From assembly GCF_000219805.1 (NCBI RefSeq), contig NC_015759.1, forward strand, positions 806,001 through 870,000: a stretch of 64,000 nt of DNA. The letters run 5' to 3'. A program made the translations under genes and the position numbers. This DNA comes from Weissella koreensis KACC 15510. GTDB taxonomy: Bacteria > Bacillota > Bacilli > Lactobacillales > Lactobacillaceae. The notes under the pieces were generated by a model. The model saw only the letters and a program-made list of their open reading frames with translations. It was not told the origin of the DNA and ran no database searches. Position 1 is the stretch's first letter. Each line of letters begins with the position of its first letter. Shown here piece by piece: positions 42,725 to 52,565 of the stretch.

Positions 42725-44297
42725 TAATTTACTGGCAGGAGCAGGCCTCTTGACGTTGACTGGGTTGATTGCAAAAATTTTAAGTGCTCTATATCGAATT
42801 CCATTACAAAATTTAGTTGGTAACAGAGGCTTTTATGTTTATCAGCAAGTTTATCCGATTTATGGAATCGGTGTGGTTTTGGCCTTGAGCGGATGGCCCT
42901 TGGTGATTTCTAAACTAGTCAGTGAGCAACCTGACGAAGCCCATGCTCGTTTTATGGCCCAGCGGTTGCACCATTTATTAACATTAATCAGTTTAATTAT
43001 TTTTGGTGGTTTAATTTTTGGTGCGCCTTTGATTGCCAAAGCAATGGGAGGGGATGTTGGTTTGACCCCGGTCATCAGGGCGGTCGCTTGGATGTTTTTA
43101 TTAATGCCTTTGTTAGCGACGACACGGGGATATTCCCAGGGACAATTTGATATGGTCCCTACAGCTATTTCGCAAATTGTTGAACAAATTGTTCGAGTGA
43201 GCGTAATTGTATTCGTTGCTATTTGGGCTAACCAGCAGCAATGGTCGGTTTATAAAATGGGAACTTGGGCCATGGCTGGTGCACCAATCGCAACGATTTT
43301 TGCGGCTCTATTTATGTTTAAAAAATATCGAGAAATTTATATAATCAATCAAGTAGATCAAGCAAATTTTATGCAGGTTTCTCAATTTAAGTGGCGTATT
43401 TTAGCTCGTAGAATGTGGCAAGAAGGAGGCTTGTTAGTCTTAGTAGCTGCACTATTAGTTTTATTTCAATTAGTAGATGCCTTTACGGTTAAATCAAATT
43501 TAGTCCTTGGTGGAATGCATGAAGCTCAAGCGGAGAATTTAAAAGGTGTCTACGATCGAGGTCAACCATTAGTTCAATTGGGAATGGTCTTAGCCACAAG
43601 TATTGGTACCACATTGGTTCCAAATTTACGGCATTATTTTGTCACAGCTCAGACTGAAAAATTTGAAAAAGATTTTGCTAGTTCAATGAGACTTTCTATT
43701 CTTTTAATCATTGCAACGACGGGTGGAATGTTGGCGGTGTTGCCTCAATTAAATCAAAGCTTATTTGGTAGTCGAGAAGGTACGCTAGCACTAGGAATCT
43801 ATCTATTGTCTATGTTACCTGCTACATTGCTTTTAGTCTTGGTTACAATTTTACAAAGTATGAATCGGACTCGGAATTTAATGACCTCTATTCTTATTGG
43901 AATCTTCATTAAATGGTTTATGAATGATCTGCTAATGTATTATATGGGATTAAATGGAGCAAGTTGGGCCACATTCATAGGTTTGCTAACGATTTTAGGC
44001 TATACAATTTGGTGTGTTCCAAAGAATTTATGGGCTAGTTTAAACTTGCGAAAACTCTTATTTAAAAGTTTAGGATTAAGTGGGATTATGATGTTTGTAG
44101 TTTGCTTGACTGAAAATATGTTAGAAGCATGGTTAGGTAATCAAAGAATGACAGTTATTTTGATTTTAATGCTGGGTGTACTATTTGGTATAATAGTATT
44201 TGTCGGTGGAGTTTTGAAATGGAAAATTTTAAAAATCGATGAAATAAATTTATTGCCCAAAGGTGCAAAAATTATTAAAAAAATTTATAGAAAATAA
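42693..44297 (+). CDS. MurJ/SpoVB-type lipid flippase
   Basis: A 534-residue MOP-superfamily protein with about 14 membrane segments; it begins LLAGAGLLTLTGLIAKILSA and carries RIPLQNLVGNRGFYVYQQVY, as in the YtgP/SpoVB group. Such proteins flip lipid II or other undecaprenyl-linked units across the membrane. In lactobacilli the member next to mfd is often labelled polysaccharide biosynthesis protein. TTGGAGGCC inside mfd precedes the ATG, and it overlaps mfd by 32 bases. Confidence 0.85.
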   Translation: MQPTKKKDQNNNLLAGAGLLTLTGLIAKILSALYRIPLQNLVGNRGFYVYQQVYPIYGIGVVLALSGWPLVISKLVSEQPDEAHARFMAQRLHHLLTLISLIIFGGLIFGAPLIAKAMGGDVGLTPVIRAVAWMFLLMPLLATTRGYSQGQFDMVPTAISQIVEQIVRVSVIVFVAIWANQQQWSVYKMGTWAMAGAPIATIFAALFMFKKYREIYIINQVDQANFMQVSQFKWRILARRMWQEGGLLVLVAALLVLFQLVDAFTVKSNLVLGGMHEAQAENLKGVYDRGQPLVQLGMVLATSIGTTLVPNLRHYFVTAQTEKFEKDFASSMRLSILLIIATTGGMLAVLPQLNQSLFGSREGTLALGIYLLSMLPATLLLVLVTILQSMNRTRNLMTSILIGIFIKWFMNDLLMYYMGLNGASWATFIGLLTILGYTIWCVPKNLWASLNLRKLLFKSLGLSGIMMFVVCLTENMLEAWLGNQRMTVILILMLGVLFGIIVFVGGVLKWKILKIDEINLLPKGAKIIKKIYRK

Positions 44298-44315
44298 AAA
44301 TGAGGTAAATTTAAA

Positions 44316-44585
44316 ATGCGACTTGATAAATTTTTAAAAGTTTCACGTTTGATTAAACGGCGGTCGGTGGCGAAAGAAATCGCAGATCAAGGACGAATAA
44401 CGATTAATGGTAAGGTAGCGAAATCTTCATCTGATGTTAAAAATGGTGATGAGCTGTCGATTAAATTCGGAAATCGTTTAATGGTTCTTGAAATTGAACG
44501 TATTATTGAAACGACCAAAAAAGAAGATGCTGAACATATGTATAAAATATTGCGTGAGGATGCTTTACAAGATCAAGGTGAATAG
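44316..44585 (+). CDS. rqcP: S4-domain RNA-binding protein RqcP
   Basis: An 89-residue Hsp15-like S4 protein (MRLDKFLKVSRLIKRRSVAK; GRITINGKVAKSSSDVKNGD). RqcP (YabO/YlmH type) binds the stalled 50S subunit and helps RqcH add alanine tails in ribosome quality control. GAGG precedes the ATG at a slightly long gap. It lies between the flippase gene and divIC, its usual place. Confidence 0.92.
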   Translation: MRLDKFLKVSRLIKRRSVAKEIADQGRITINGKVAKSSSDVKNGDELSIKFGNRLMVLEIERIIETTKKEDAEHMYKILREDALQDQGE

Positions 44586-44666
44586 TTATAAAATTATTAA
44601 GATTTATTAATAATTATCGACTGCCCCGGTTGAACATGTAATGATAACGTTACCAATAGTTTAATT

Positions 44667-45065
44667 TTGACCGGAGGAACTCGATATGGTCCAACGTATT
44701 CAAAAAAAAATAACATTCAACCATTGGATCCGGCTGGAGCACGTTTTATTCAATATAATTCGGAGAAACAACGGATTCATACGCGACAAGTACATCGGCG
44801 ACGCGCTAAATTGATTTACGGAGTTGCAGGTATTTTTTGTAGTGTGATTATGGTAACTGGGGTTGGGAATTACTTACAATTAAGGACAGCTGAAGCACGC
44901 AGTTTAAAAGTAGAACAACAAGTTGAAAAAGCTAAAAGTGAAAATAAACGTCTAGTTAAATTAAAAAACAATTTACAGAATGAAGATTATGTTGAACAAT
45001 ATGTGCGTCAACATTATATGTACACCAAAAAAGGTGAAGTTATCTTCAATTTACCGGATAAATAA
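44667..45065 (+). CDS. divIC: Septum formation initiator DivIC
   Basis: The frame encodes a DivIC/FtsB-type protein: a basic cytoplasmic part, one membrane segment (LIYGVAGIFCSVIMVTGVG, about residues 49-67), then a coiled coil (VEQQVEKAKSENKRLVKLKN) and a conserved-looking end. DivIC works with FtsL and DivIB in the division complex. The start is uncertain. This frame offers only a TTG at 44667 without a ribosome-binding site. A good GGAGG (44673-44677) and an ATG at 44686 are in another frame, and a run of nine A (44702-44710) separates the two. A -1 slip, or one more A, would join them. Confidence 0.85.
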   Translation: MTGGTRYGPTYSKKNNIQPLDPAGARFIQYNSEKQRIHTRQVHRRRAKLIYGVAGIFCSVIMVTGVGNYLQLRTAEARSLKVEQQVEKAKSENKRLVKLKNNLQNEDYVEQYVRQHYMYTKKGEVIFNLPDK

Positions 45066-45133
45066 ATATTATAAAGGTCTGGATTATTTTCCAGCCTTTT
45101 TTATTAGAAAAGGTCAACTAAAGGAGAGTCTGG

Positions 45134-46144
45134 ATGGTTCAGTCAAAAACAATGAAAATGCAACTGATTAAAAAATTACAAGCGGCTGAATTGTTTAATA
45201 GCAGTGAACATGTAGTGGTTGCTTTATCAGGCGGGTTTGATTCATTACATCTAGCAACTTGGCTAACAGATGGATCTCTACCGCTTACGATGCAACCAAA
45301 AGTCAGTGTAATTTATATTAATCATCAATTAAGAGCCGATGCTGCTGAGGAAGAAGCATTTGTTCGAGAGTGGCTTGATCAAAATAAGGAACGGTTTGTG
45401 CATACAGCCATACAACGGATTGATTGGGCAGAAATTCCACAACACGGAATTGAAGAACAAGCTCGTGAGCGTCGTTATGTGCTTTTAAAGCAACAAGCAT
45501 TGAAGTGGGACACTAATATTATTGTGACGGCTCATCATCAAGATGATCAAGTCGAGACGATGTTATTTAAACTTTTGCGTGGCTCTCAGTTACAACAATT
45601 AATGGGGATGCCTATGCGTCAAATACGTGATGGATTAGATTTAAGACGACCATTCTTAGGCCTTTCAAAAGCAGAGCTACCTAAGTTGGTTGAGAAACCA
45701 ATTTTAAAGGTAATCGAAGATAGTTCTAATTATGACCAAACCTATGCTCGTAATCGACTACGTCAGAGTATCATTCCAGAATTGAAACAAATTAACCATA
45801 AATTTGCGCCACATTTGTTAAAAACGATGGATCAATTAGGGACGCTCTTAAAGTTGGTTGAACCAATTCTAGATGCGCAGGTTCGTGAGATTGAAATGGG
45901 AACCTTTGATTGGCAAGTAATTGAAACAGATATACAAATATTAGTTTTACAAAAGTGGGTTAATCAGCAGCAAGAATATGAAATTAAAGATCAACAGTTA
46001 TATCAAATTATTAAATTGATGCAAAATCCGAATGTAAACCGAGGATCTGTCCAAATTTCTCATGATTTACAAGCAGTTCGTGATAAACGTCAATTAACCT
46101 TACAAAAAGTCATAAATCAATCAGTTTTAATTGATAATTCATGA
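45134..46144 (+). CDS. tilS: tRNA(Ile)-lysidine synthase, short form
   Basis: TilS attaches lysine to C34 of the tRNA-Ile that reads AUA. The N-terminal ATP-pyrophosphatase domain is complete: PP-loop ALSGGFDSLHLA (Ser32-Ser37), INHQLRADAAEEE, TAHHQDDQVETMLFKLLRG, and DSSNYDQTYARNRLR. The protein has only 336 residues, where many Firmicute TilS proteins have more than 400. It seems to lack the C-terminal TilS_C domain, although the substrate-binding middle part is present. AAAGGAGAG precedes the ATG. Confidence 0.93.
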   Translation: MVQSKTMKMQLIKKLQAAELFNSSEHVVVALSGGFDSLHLATWLTDGSLPLTMQPKVSVIYINHQLRADAAEEEAFVREWLDQNKERFVHTAIQRIDWAEIPQHGIEEQARERRYVLLKQQALKWDTNIIVTAHHQDDQVETMLFKLLRGSQLQQLMGMPMRQIRDGLDLRRPFLGLSKAELPKLVEKPILKVIEDSSNYDQTYARNRLRQSIIPELKQINHKFAPHLLKTMDQLGTLLKLVEPILDAQVREIEMGTFDWQVIETDIQILVLQKWVNQQQEYEIKDQQLYQIIKLMQNPNVNRGSVQISHDLQAVRDKRQLTLQKVINQSVLIDNS

Positions 46145-46201
46145 TAAAATAAGAGGGTATATTTAAAAAAGATAGAATGCCTGACATGAGGGGACAATTC
46201 A

Positions 46202-46807
46202 ATGAGCGTATTTAAGATGGATAATGATATCGAGCGAGTCCTATATAGTCAAGAAGCGATTGCTGAGGCGGCTAAACGGGTCGGACAGCAATTAGCACAT
46301 GATTATGAAAATAAGACCCCGATTATTTTGGTTGTATTAAAGGGAGCTGCACTTTGGGCAGTAGATGTAATGCGGTACATGGAATATACTGAAGTTGAGT
46401 TTATTAATGTGTCAAGCTATAATGGTGGAATTACTAGTTCCGGCGAAGTATCTTTGGTAACTGATATCCAAAGCGATGTTAAAAATCGCGATGTTATTAT
46501 TATGGAAGATATCGTTGATACTGGGCGCTCATTAAAGTTTATGAAAGAGTTACTAGTACAACGTGGTGCTAATAGTGTTAAGACAGCCAGCCTTCTTGAT
46601 AAAAAGGAAGGTCGAGTTGTAGAAGAAGATGTAGAATATATTGGCTTTGACGTACCAAAAGCCTTTGTTGTTGGGTATGGTCTTGATTATAGTGTTAATG
46701 GAAAAGAACTTTATCGCAATTTACCATATGTTGGTATTTTGAAGAAGGAAGTTTATGCTTCTGAGCATGCTAATCTAGTAGATCATGAGATAACCCCCAC
46801 GCATTAG
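46202..46807 (+). CDS. hpt: Hypoxanthine phosphoribosyltransferase
   Basis: A 201-residue purine salvage enzyme that makes IMP and GMP from hypoxanthine and guanine with PRPP. The PRPP loop is VIIMEDIVDTGRSLKFM (near residue 100); VVLKGAALWAVD near residue 45 and the base-binding FVVGYGLDYS near 162 are intact. AGGGGA precedes the ATG. In the common order it sits between tilS and ftsH. It would also use bases released by the two nucleoside hydrolases encoded a few kilobases on. Confidence 0.96.
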   Translation: MSVFKMDNDIERVLYSQEAIAEAAKRVGQQLAHDYENKTPIILVVLKGAALWAVDVMRYMEYTEVEFINVSSYNGGITSSGEVSLVTDIQSDVKNRDVIIMEDIVDTGRSLKFMKELLVQRGANSVKTASLLDKKEGRVVEEDVEYIGFDVPKAFVVGYGLDYSVNGKELYRNLPYVGILKKEVYASEHANLVDHEITPTH

Positions 46808-46863
46808 GATATTGGCTGGAATGGCTAATTAAAAAATAATGTGGATTAAAGGAGAAACGAAGC

Positions 46864-48927
46864 ATGAAAAATCGCCCGAGTGGTAATTTTGTTCGACAGA
46901 GTTTATTTTATGTGATTATGCTTCTAGCAGTATTAGGATTAGTTTATTGGGTTATTGGACCAAAAGATACTAATACCGTTAAGAAGATTGAAACTTCAAC
47001 ATTTATTAAACAGTTGAACGATAAGAAAATTAAATCAATTGAAATTAAGCCAGGAGCTGGTGTTTACGATATTAAAGGTGATTATCGCAAACCACAGACA
47101 GAAAAAGTATCTGCTGCGGCAGAAGGAACTTTAATGGCCAAAGTTATGGGCAATGCTAAGCCTAAGGTCACTTCATTTGAAGTTAACGCTTTGCCAAATG
47201 ATTCAACTTTGAAGGCAATTAACCAAGCTGCAGATAAAACTAATACTGAAATTAGTACAAAGCCAGAAGATTCAAATGTTTGGGGATCATTGTTAGTAAC
47301 GATTCTACCAATGATCTTTATGATTGGATTCCTATGGCTTATGATGAGCGGTATGGGTCAAGGTGGTCGTGGCGGATCTGGTGGAATGATGAACATCGGA
47401 AAGTCTAAGGCTAAACCAGCCGATCCTGAGGAAAATAAAGTTCGCTTTGGGGATGTTGCTGGAGCTGAAGAAGAAAAGCAAGAATTGGTTGAAGTTGTTG
47501 AATTCTTGCGTAGCCCAAGTAAGTTCACCAAGTTGGGAGCTAAAATTCCAAAGGGTGTCTTGTTAGAGGGACCTCCCGGAACTGGTAAGACCTTGCTAGC
47601 ACGTGCCGTAGCTGGTGAAGCTGGCGTGCCGTTCTTCTCAATTTCTGGTTCAGACTTCGTGGAAATGTTCGTCGGAGTTGGAGCTAGTCGTGTTCGTGAT
47701 TTGTTTGAAAATGCTAAAAAGTCAGCCCCATCAATCATCTTTATTGATGAAATTGATGCGGTTGGTCGTAAGCGTGGCTCAGGTATGGGCGGTGGAAACG
47801 ATGAACGTGAACAGACTTTGAACCAAATGTTGATTGAAATGGATGGATTCTCGGGTAATGAAGGGGTGATTGTGATTGCAGCAACCAACCGTTCTGATGT
47901 TTTGGATCCTGCCTTGCTTCGTCCAGGTCGTTTTGACCGAAAGATCTTGGTTGGACAACCGGATGTTAAAGGACGTGAGGCAATTCTAAAGGTACATTCA
48001 AAGGATAAGCCATTAGGTCCAGATGTGGACTTGAAAGAAATTGCCAAGCAAACTCCTGGATTTGTGGGAGCGGACTTAGCTAATCTTTTGAACGAAGCAG
48101 CTTTGTTGGCAGCTCGTCAAAATAAAAATGTTATTGAAGCTAATGATGTGGATGAAGCTGAGGATCGTGTTATTGCTGGTCCAGCTAAAAAGGATCGAGT
48201 TGTTTCAGCAAAGGAACGCGAAACAGTTGCTTATCACGAAGCTGGTCACGCTATTGTTGGTTTGGTTTTGAATGAAGCCCGTGTGGTTCATAAGGTAACA
48301 ATTGTGCCACGAGGACGCGCTGGTGGTTACGCAATTATGTTGCCACGTGAAGATCAAATGTTGATGTCAAAGGATAACGCTGAAGACCAAATTGCTGGTT
48401 TGATGGGTGGTCGTGCGGCTGAAATGGTGATGTTCAAGCAACAATCTTCAGGAGCATCAAACGACTTTGAACAGGCAACTGGAATTGCTCGCGCTATGGT
48501 AACTGAGTATGGAATGTCTGATAAACTTGGAATGGTTCAATTAGCAAAGAATGGTCAATCATTCAATAATCCTTATGGTGAAGGTGCACCTTATTCTGAG
48601 TCAACGGCTCAATTAATTGATGAAGAAGTTCGTCGATTGACAACCGAAGGGTATGCGCGTGCGCATGATATTATTGTTCAATATCAAGATAAGCATGAGG
48701 CCATTGCGAAGGCACTTCTTGAATTTGAAACATTGGATGAGAAGCAAATTCTTAGTCTTTATGAAACTGGTAAGATGCCAACTTCAGTAAAGGTTGAAAA
48801 AAATGATGATCAACCAATGTCATATGAAGAAGCTAAGCAAGTTGCTAGTCAAAAAGTGTCTGAAGCAGTTGAAGAGCACAAAGAAGAATCTAAGGGAGAT
48901 GCAGAAACATTGTATCCTCGCGATTAA
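46864..48927 (+). CDS. ftsH: ATP-dependent zinc metalloprotease FtsH
   Basis: A 687-residue membrane protease. Two N-terminal membrane segments (about residues 14-33 and 142-162) enclose an extracellular domain. The AAA module has Walker A GPPGTGKT (near 237), Walker [12 protein letters not shown] and the second region of homology [20 protein letters not shown]. The zinc site is HEAGH near 458. The C-terminus is acidic. It degrades misfolded membrane proteins and short-lived regulators. AAAGGAG precedes the ATG. Confidence 0.98.
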   Translation: MKNRPSGNFVRQSLFYVIMLLAVLGLVYWVIGPKDTNTVKKIETSTFIKQLNDKKIKSIEIKPGAGVYDIKGDYRKPQTEKVSAAAEGTLMAKVMGNAKPKVTSFEVNALPNDSTLKAINQAADKTNTEISTKPEDSNVWGSLLVTILPMIFMIGFLWLMMSGMGQGGRGGSGGMMNIGKSKAKPADPEENKVRFGDVAGAEEEKQELVEVVEFLRSPSKFTKLGAKIPKGVLLEGPPGTGKTLLARAVAGEAGVPFFSISGSDFVEMFVGVGASRVRDLFENAKKSAPSIIFIDEIDAVGRKRGSGMGGGNDEREQTLNQMLIEMDGFSGNEGVIVIAATNRSDVLDPALLRPGRFDRKILVGQPDVKGREAILKVHSKDKPLGPDVDLKEIAKQTPGFVGADLANLLNEAALLAARQNKNVIEANDVDEAEDRVIAGPAKKDRVVSAKERETVAYHEAGHAIVGLVLNEARVVHKVTIVPRGRAGGYAIMLPREDQMLMSKDNAEDQIAGLMGGRAAEMVMFKQQSSGASNDFEQATGIARAMVTEYGMSDKLGMVQLAKNGQSFNNPYGEGAPYSESTAQLIDEEVRRLTTEGYARAHDIIVQYQDKHEAIAKALLEFETLDEKQILSLYETGKMPTSVKVEKNDDQPMSYEEAKQVASQKVSEAVEEHKEESKGDAETLYPRD

Positions 48928-48946
48928 AATTTAATTGTTAATAAAT

Positions 48947-48986
48947 TAAGCATACCTGGATCATGGATCCGGTGTGCTTTTTTATT
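48947..48986 (+). terminator. Terminator of ftsH
   Basis: AAGCATACCTGGATC / GATCCGGTGTGCTT stem, loop ATG, then TTTTTT. Confidence 0.88.
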
Positions 48987-49051
48987 TATTGAAATCTAAA
49001 ACAATAAATTAAATAGTAATGATTGATGTAGACTTAATGTTGATTATGATA

Positions 49052-49090
49052 AATAAAAAGAGCCTGGGATAGATTTATCCCAGGCTTTTA
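49052..49090 (-). terminator. Terminator of the nucleoside hydrolase genes
   Basis: Perfect 11-bp arms AGCCTGGGATA / TATCCCAGGCT (49061-49071 / 49076-49086); the minus strand has CTTTTTATTT after it. Confidence 0.85.
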
Positions 49091-49132
49091 ATTGGTTATG
49101 TTGATTAAATTTAAATTAGTATATTTTATAAA

Positions 49133-50092
49133 TTAATGTTTTAAAATATCTAACATGAAATCTTGAAAATCTCGAACAAAGCGTTCGTTATCGACGTTAA
49201 CAGCTACTTTGGTTGTAGTTGAATCTAATAATTTTTGATTATCACCGATAGTTCGGCCATAGTCACCTGAATTTCGATCATAAGTAACACGCATGTTGAG
49301 ATCAATGGTTGTAACGTAATTAGGATCAATTGCTACGGCTACAGCTAATGGATCATGTAAGGCAGCCCCACGGTGATCAATATCAAGTCGGTCGTAAGCA
49401 TCAATATAGTAATCCATCATATCAGCGTATTGCGCTCCAGCATTAGTACCAAGTGCACGCCATTCTTTTGTATGTTTCTTAGTTAGCAATGTTCGTAATG
49501 TAACGTCTAACCCAATCATCGTTAAGTTCTTTTGATGCGTAAATACAAAATCAGCTGCTTCGGGATCCTGATGAATATTGGCTTCCGTAAATGGTGTCAC
49601 ATTTCCTGGTACTGTCAGGGCTCCACCCATTAAGGTGGTTTGCCCAATTAGTTCAGCTACAGCAGGATCTTTTTGAATGGCAGCGGCCAAATTTGTTAGT
49701 GGTCCAGTCGGTAAGTAGATTAAATTATCACCATATTGATGAGCAGCATCAATTAAGAATTGCACTCCTGATTGATCCTCAATTTTTCTAGTGGCAGGAT
49801 CTAATTTAATATTTCCAATTCCATTATCACCATGAATTGCCATTGAAATTGGCATTGTTTCAAAAGTTTGAGTGGTCGATGAGTGAGAATCTCCCAAATA
49901 TACGGGAACTTCATCTGCTTTTAAGAGATGGAGTAAATCTAGTGAATTTTGACCAGCAGTTTCAATTAAAGTGTTTCCATAAGAAGAAATAACTCCAATT
50001 AAGTCAATTCGTGGATCTTCGACTGCTAAGGCCATAGCTAATGCATCATCAATTCCAGTGTCTAAATCTAAAATCATTTTTTTAGTTGCCAT
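49133..50092 (-). CDS. Nucleoside hydrolase (IUNH family)
   Basis: A 319-residue enzyme that splits ribonucleosides into base and ribose. The calcium-binding signature DLDTGIDDALAMAL is at residues 9-22, and AIHGDNGIGNIKL, IYLPTGPLTNLAAAI and the catalytic-side HDPLAVAVAI are present. Substrate preference (pyrimidine or purine) cannot be read. The ATG at 50092 has GAAAGGAATT before it and is preferred over a TTG two codons earlier. It follows a second hydrolase by 37 bases on the same strand; the two differ clearly, so they may divide substrates. Confidence 0.92.
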   Translation of the reverse strand: MATKKMILDLDTGIDDALAMALAVEDPRIDLIGVISSYGNTLIETAGQNSLDLLHLLKADEVPVYLGDSHSSTTQTFETMPISMAIHGDNGIGNIKLDPATRKIEDQSGVQFLIDAAHQYGDNLIYLPTGPLTNLAAAIQKDPAVAELIGQTTLMGGALTVPGNVTPFTEANIHQDPEAADFVFTHQKNLTMIGLDVTLRTLLTKKHTKEWRALGTNAGAQYADMMDYYIDAYDRLDIDHRGAALHDPLAVAVAIDPNYVTTIDLNMRVTYDRNSGDYGRTIGDNQKLLDSTTTKVAVNVDNERFVRDFQDFMLDILKH

Positions 50093-50129
50093 GGTCAATT
50101 CCTTTCGATGTAAAACAAAATATGCTTAT

Positions 50130-51077
50130 TTATTTGATTGGATGATCTTTCATTTGGTTCATATGTGGGATTTCAGCTAAGAACCAGTCTTCAAATGCTT
50201 TTGTGTTGATATCAACAGCGACGTGGGCATTTAATTTTCCGTTTGACCAACGATCTTGCGTGTCAGCAATTGTTCCACCGATAGCTGGTCCTTCAGTGAT
50301 GACATAAACCATGTGGTCTTCTAAAGTGAAGAATTCTGGATGAAGCAAGAATAGGATTGTATTAACATCATGCATTGGCTTACCAGCTGCCTCAATATCG
50401 TTATAAGCAGTCATAACACCGGAGATCATTTTTCCAACTTCACCAATTTCAGCCACATTTTCGATCGATTGGTTTGATAGGAGGGCTTTTAATGTGACAT
50501 CGAGACCGATCATCGTGATAGCGATTCCACTTTCGTAAACTATCTTGGCAGCATCGGGATCCGTGAAGATGTTGAATTCAGCTACTGATGACACGTTACC
50601 CCCAGATAATGAACCACCCATAAGGATAAATCGCTTAATTTTAGATTTAATATCCGGATATTTGATAAGCAATAAAGCAACATTGGTATATGAACCGGTT
50701 GCAACAATGGTGATTGGTTCTGCTGCATCTGATAAAACTTGGTGCATAGCTTCAACAGCTGGATCATCAATGGGTTGATGCTTTAATTCTGGAAAATCAT
50801 AACCAGGCATACCAGATTCTCCATGGATATATGAAGCGTCTTTAAATTCACGTTTCAATGGGGCTTTGGCTCCCATAGCTACAGGAATATCTGTACGATT
50901 AAAAAATTCTTCTAACTTTAATAAATTAGCGGTCGTTTTTTCAACAGCAACATTTCCCGCTACTCCAGTTAATAATTTTAAATCAAATTCAGGGCGAGTT
51001 AAGGCAATTGAGAGGGCAATCGCGTCATCAATTCCAGGGTCCATATCTAAAATTAAAGCTTCTTTTTCCATTATCAT
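50130..51077 (-). CDS. Nucleoside hydrolase (IUNH family)
   Basis: A 315-residue paralogue with LILDMDPGIDDAIALSIAL at the N-terminus, YIHGESGMPGYDFP, IVATGSYTNVALLL, FILMGGSLSGGN and EFNIFTDPDAA. The family hydrolyses the N-glycosidic bond of ribonucleosides. I take the first ATG (51077), which AAGGGAA precedes by about 8 bases; an ATG two codons later is possible. A hairpin lies between it and the transporter gene upstream, so it may depend on read-through. Confidence 0.92.
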   Translation of the reverse strand: MIMEKEALILDMDPGIDDAIALSIALTRPEFDLKLLTGVAGNVAVEKTTANLLKLEEFFNRTDIPVAMGAKAPLKREFKDASYIHGESGMPGYDFPELKHQPIDDPAVEAMHQVLSDAAEPITIVATGSYTNVALLLIKYPDIKSKIKRFILMGGSLSGGNVSSVAEFNIFTDPDAAKIVYESGIAITMIGLDVTLKALLSNQSIENVAEIGEVGKMISGVMTAYNDIEAAGKPMHDVNTILFLLHPEFFTLEDHMVYVITEGPAIGGTIADTQDRWSNGKLNAHVAVDINTKAFEDWFLAEIPHMNQMKDHPIK

Positions 51078-51118
51078 GAGTAAAATTCCCTTCTAGAACA
51101 AAATCAAATAAATAAAAT

Positions 51119-51167
51119 TTAAAATAAAAACGGGGTTGAGGCATTGTATTGCTCTCAGCCCCGTTTA
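51119..51167 (-). terminator. Terminator-like hairpin between transporter and hydrolases
   Basis: Minus strand: AACGGGGCTGAG / CTCAACCCCGTT arms followed by TTTTATTTT, only about 40 bases before the hydrolase start. Probably partial. Confidence 0.75.
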
Positions 51168-51195
51168 ATTCATGTTTAACGTGAGTTTAATTTAT

Positions 51196-52482
51196 TTACC
51201 AGGCGAATAATCCAGCCATTCCTGCTGAAAGTAATGAAACCAAAATTCCTGATACTAACATCAAAGGCACATTTTTTGAGATCAAATCAACTTTTTCTTT
51301 TGAAACCAAACCTTTGAAGGCTCCGATGATCATTCCAACTGTTGAGAAGTTAGCAAATGATGTTACAAAGACAGTCAACACGGCTACGGCGTGTTTATTA
51401 GCAAATAAACCAGTTCCAGCCATTACACTCTTTGAAACTTCACCCATAACAACGAATTCATTGGTTACCAATTTAGTTCCCATATATTGTGCAATTTGGA
51501 AAGCATCGTGTGGATTGAATCCCAACAGCCATGCAAATGGGAACATGATAACACCGAAGATGTTTTCCAGTGAAAGCCAGTCAAGACCAGTTAATGAGAA
51601 TAAATTATCAATTAAGTTAGCCAAGGCAACGAATGCTACAACAGATGCAAAGATAATTAAGATCAACTTACCAGCACCTAAGATTGAGTCACCTAAGAAT
51701 GAGAAGAAAGGTTCTTTCTTTGGACGTTCCATTTTCATAGTTCCATCAGCTTGAGCTACTTCAACTGGTTCGTTGACTTCAACAACAACGTCTTCTTCCG
51801 GTGAAATGTTAATCGGATTCAAAATAGCAGAAATGACGATGGCTCCTAGAATATTCAAAGGAACAGCGGTCAAAACATATTGACCAGGCATCATTTGGGT
51901 ATAAGCTCCGATTATTGAAGCAGTGACACAACTCATCGACATTAAGGCTAATGTTAAGTTTCGCGTTCCACTCATTTGATTTAATTGAGCTTTAGAAACG
52001 GCCAAAACTTCGGTGTTTCCTAAGAACATCATTTCAACTGAGAAGAAAGCTTCAAATTTTGGTTGGCCTGTGATGAATGATAAGGCACGACCAATCCACT
52101 TAACTACCCAAGGCAGGAAGCCGATGTAAGTTAGAATATCAAACAAAGGCACTACCAATAAGATTGGCATCAACGCAGAAGTCACGAAATTCATTGACCC
52201 ATCTAAAGTCCCTCCGGCACCAGGGATGGTAGATGAAACCCATTCAGGAAGGGCAAAGGCAATTCCTTTATAGGCGGTGGCTACCAACCAGTTGAAGCCT
52301 TCAGCCGCGGCGACAACAGCTTGACGACCAATGCTAAAGTTCACAAAGAACCAGGCTAAGAATAATTGCAATACGGTTACGATTCCAACGGATTTCCATT
52401 GAATGTTCTTTTTGTCACGTGAGAATAGATAAGCTACGCCCAGAGTAACGAAAATACCGACAATATTGATGAGTAAGTACAT
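51196..52482 (-). CDS. NupC/CNT family nucleoside transporter
   Basis: A 428-residue concentrative nucleoside transporter with about ten membrane segments. CNT patterns are visible: FNWLVATAYKGIAFALPEWV, SVEMMFLGNTEVLAVSKAQL and FVTSFANFSTVGMIIGAFKG near the end. It imports nucleosides with H+ or Na+. The start is the ATG at 52482 behind GGAAAGGAT; the longer open frame upstream crosses the control sites. The hydrolases downstream would process its cargo. Confidence 0.93.
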   Translation of the reverse strand: MYLLINIVGIFVTLGVAYLFSRDKKNIQWKSVGIVTVLQLFLAWFFVNFSIGRQAVVAAAEGFNWLVATAYKGIAFALPEWVSSTIPGAGGTLDGSMNFVTSALMPILLVVPLFDILTYIGFLPWVVKWIGRALSFITGQPKFEAFFSVEMMFLGNTEVLAVSKAQLNQMSGTRNLTLALMSMSCVTASIIGAYTQMMPGQYVLTAVPLNILGAIVISAILNPINISPEEDVVVEVNEPVEVAQADGTMKMERPKKEPFFSFLGDSILGAGKLILIIFASVVAFVALANLIDNLFSLTGLDWLSLENIFGVIMFPFAWLLGFNPHDAFQIAQYMGTKLVTNEFVVMGEVSKSVMAGTGLFANKHAVAVLTVFVTSFANFSTVGMIIGAFKGLVSKEKVDLISKNVPLMLVSGILVSLLSAGMAGLFAW

Positions 52483-52519
52483 GTCCAGATCCTTTCCAAA
52501 AAAAGAGAAATAAGAGAAC

Positions 52520-52534
52520 GTTGAAACGTTTAAC
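52520..52534. promoter_or_regulatory. LacI-type operator in the transporter leader
   Basis: GTTGAAACGTTTAAC is palindromic around CG. An 11-base core (AAACGTTTAAC) recurs upstream of rpiA. It lies between the transporter promoter and start codon. The likely binder is the LacI-family protein encoded divergently. Confidence 0.6.
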
Positions 52535-52565
52535 TGAAGACAAGAATACATGATCATTTTTAAAA

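Noticed and set aside
47358..48047. 229-codon minus-strand open frame opposite ftsH
   Set aside because: It lies fully antisense to the conserved AAA domain of ftsH, has no credible product, and arises from codon bias.
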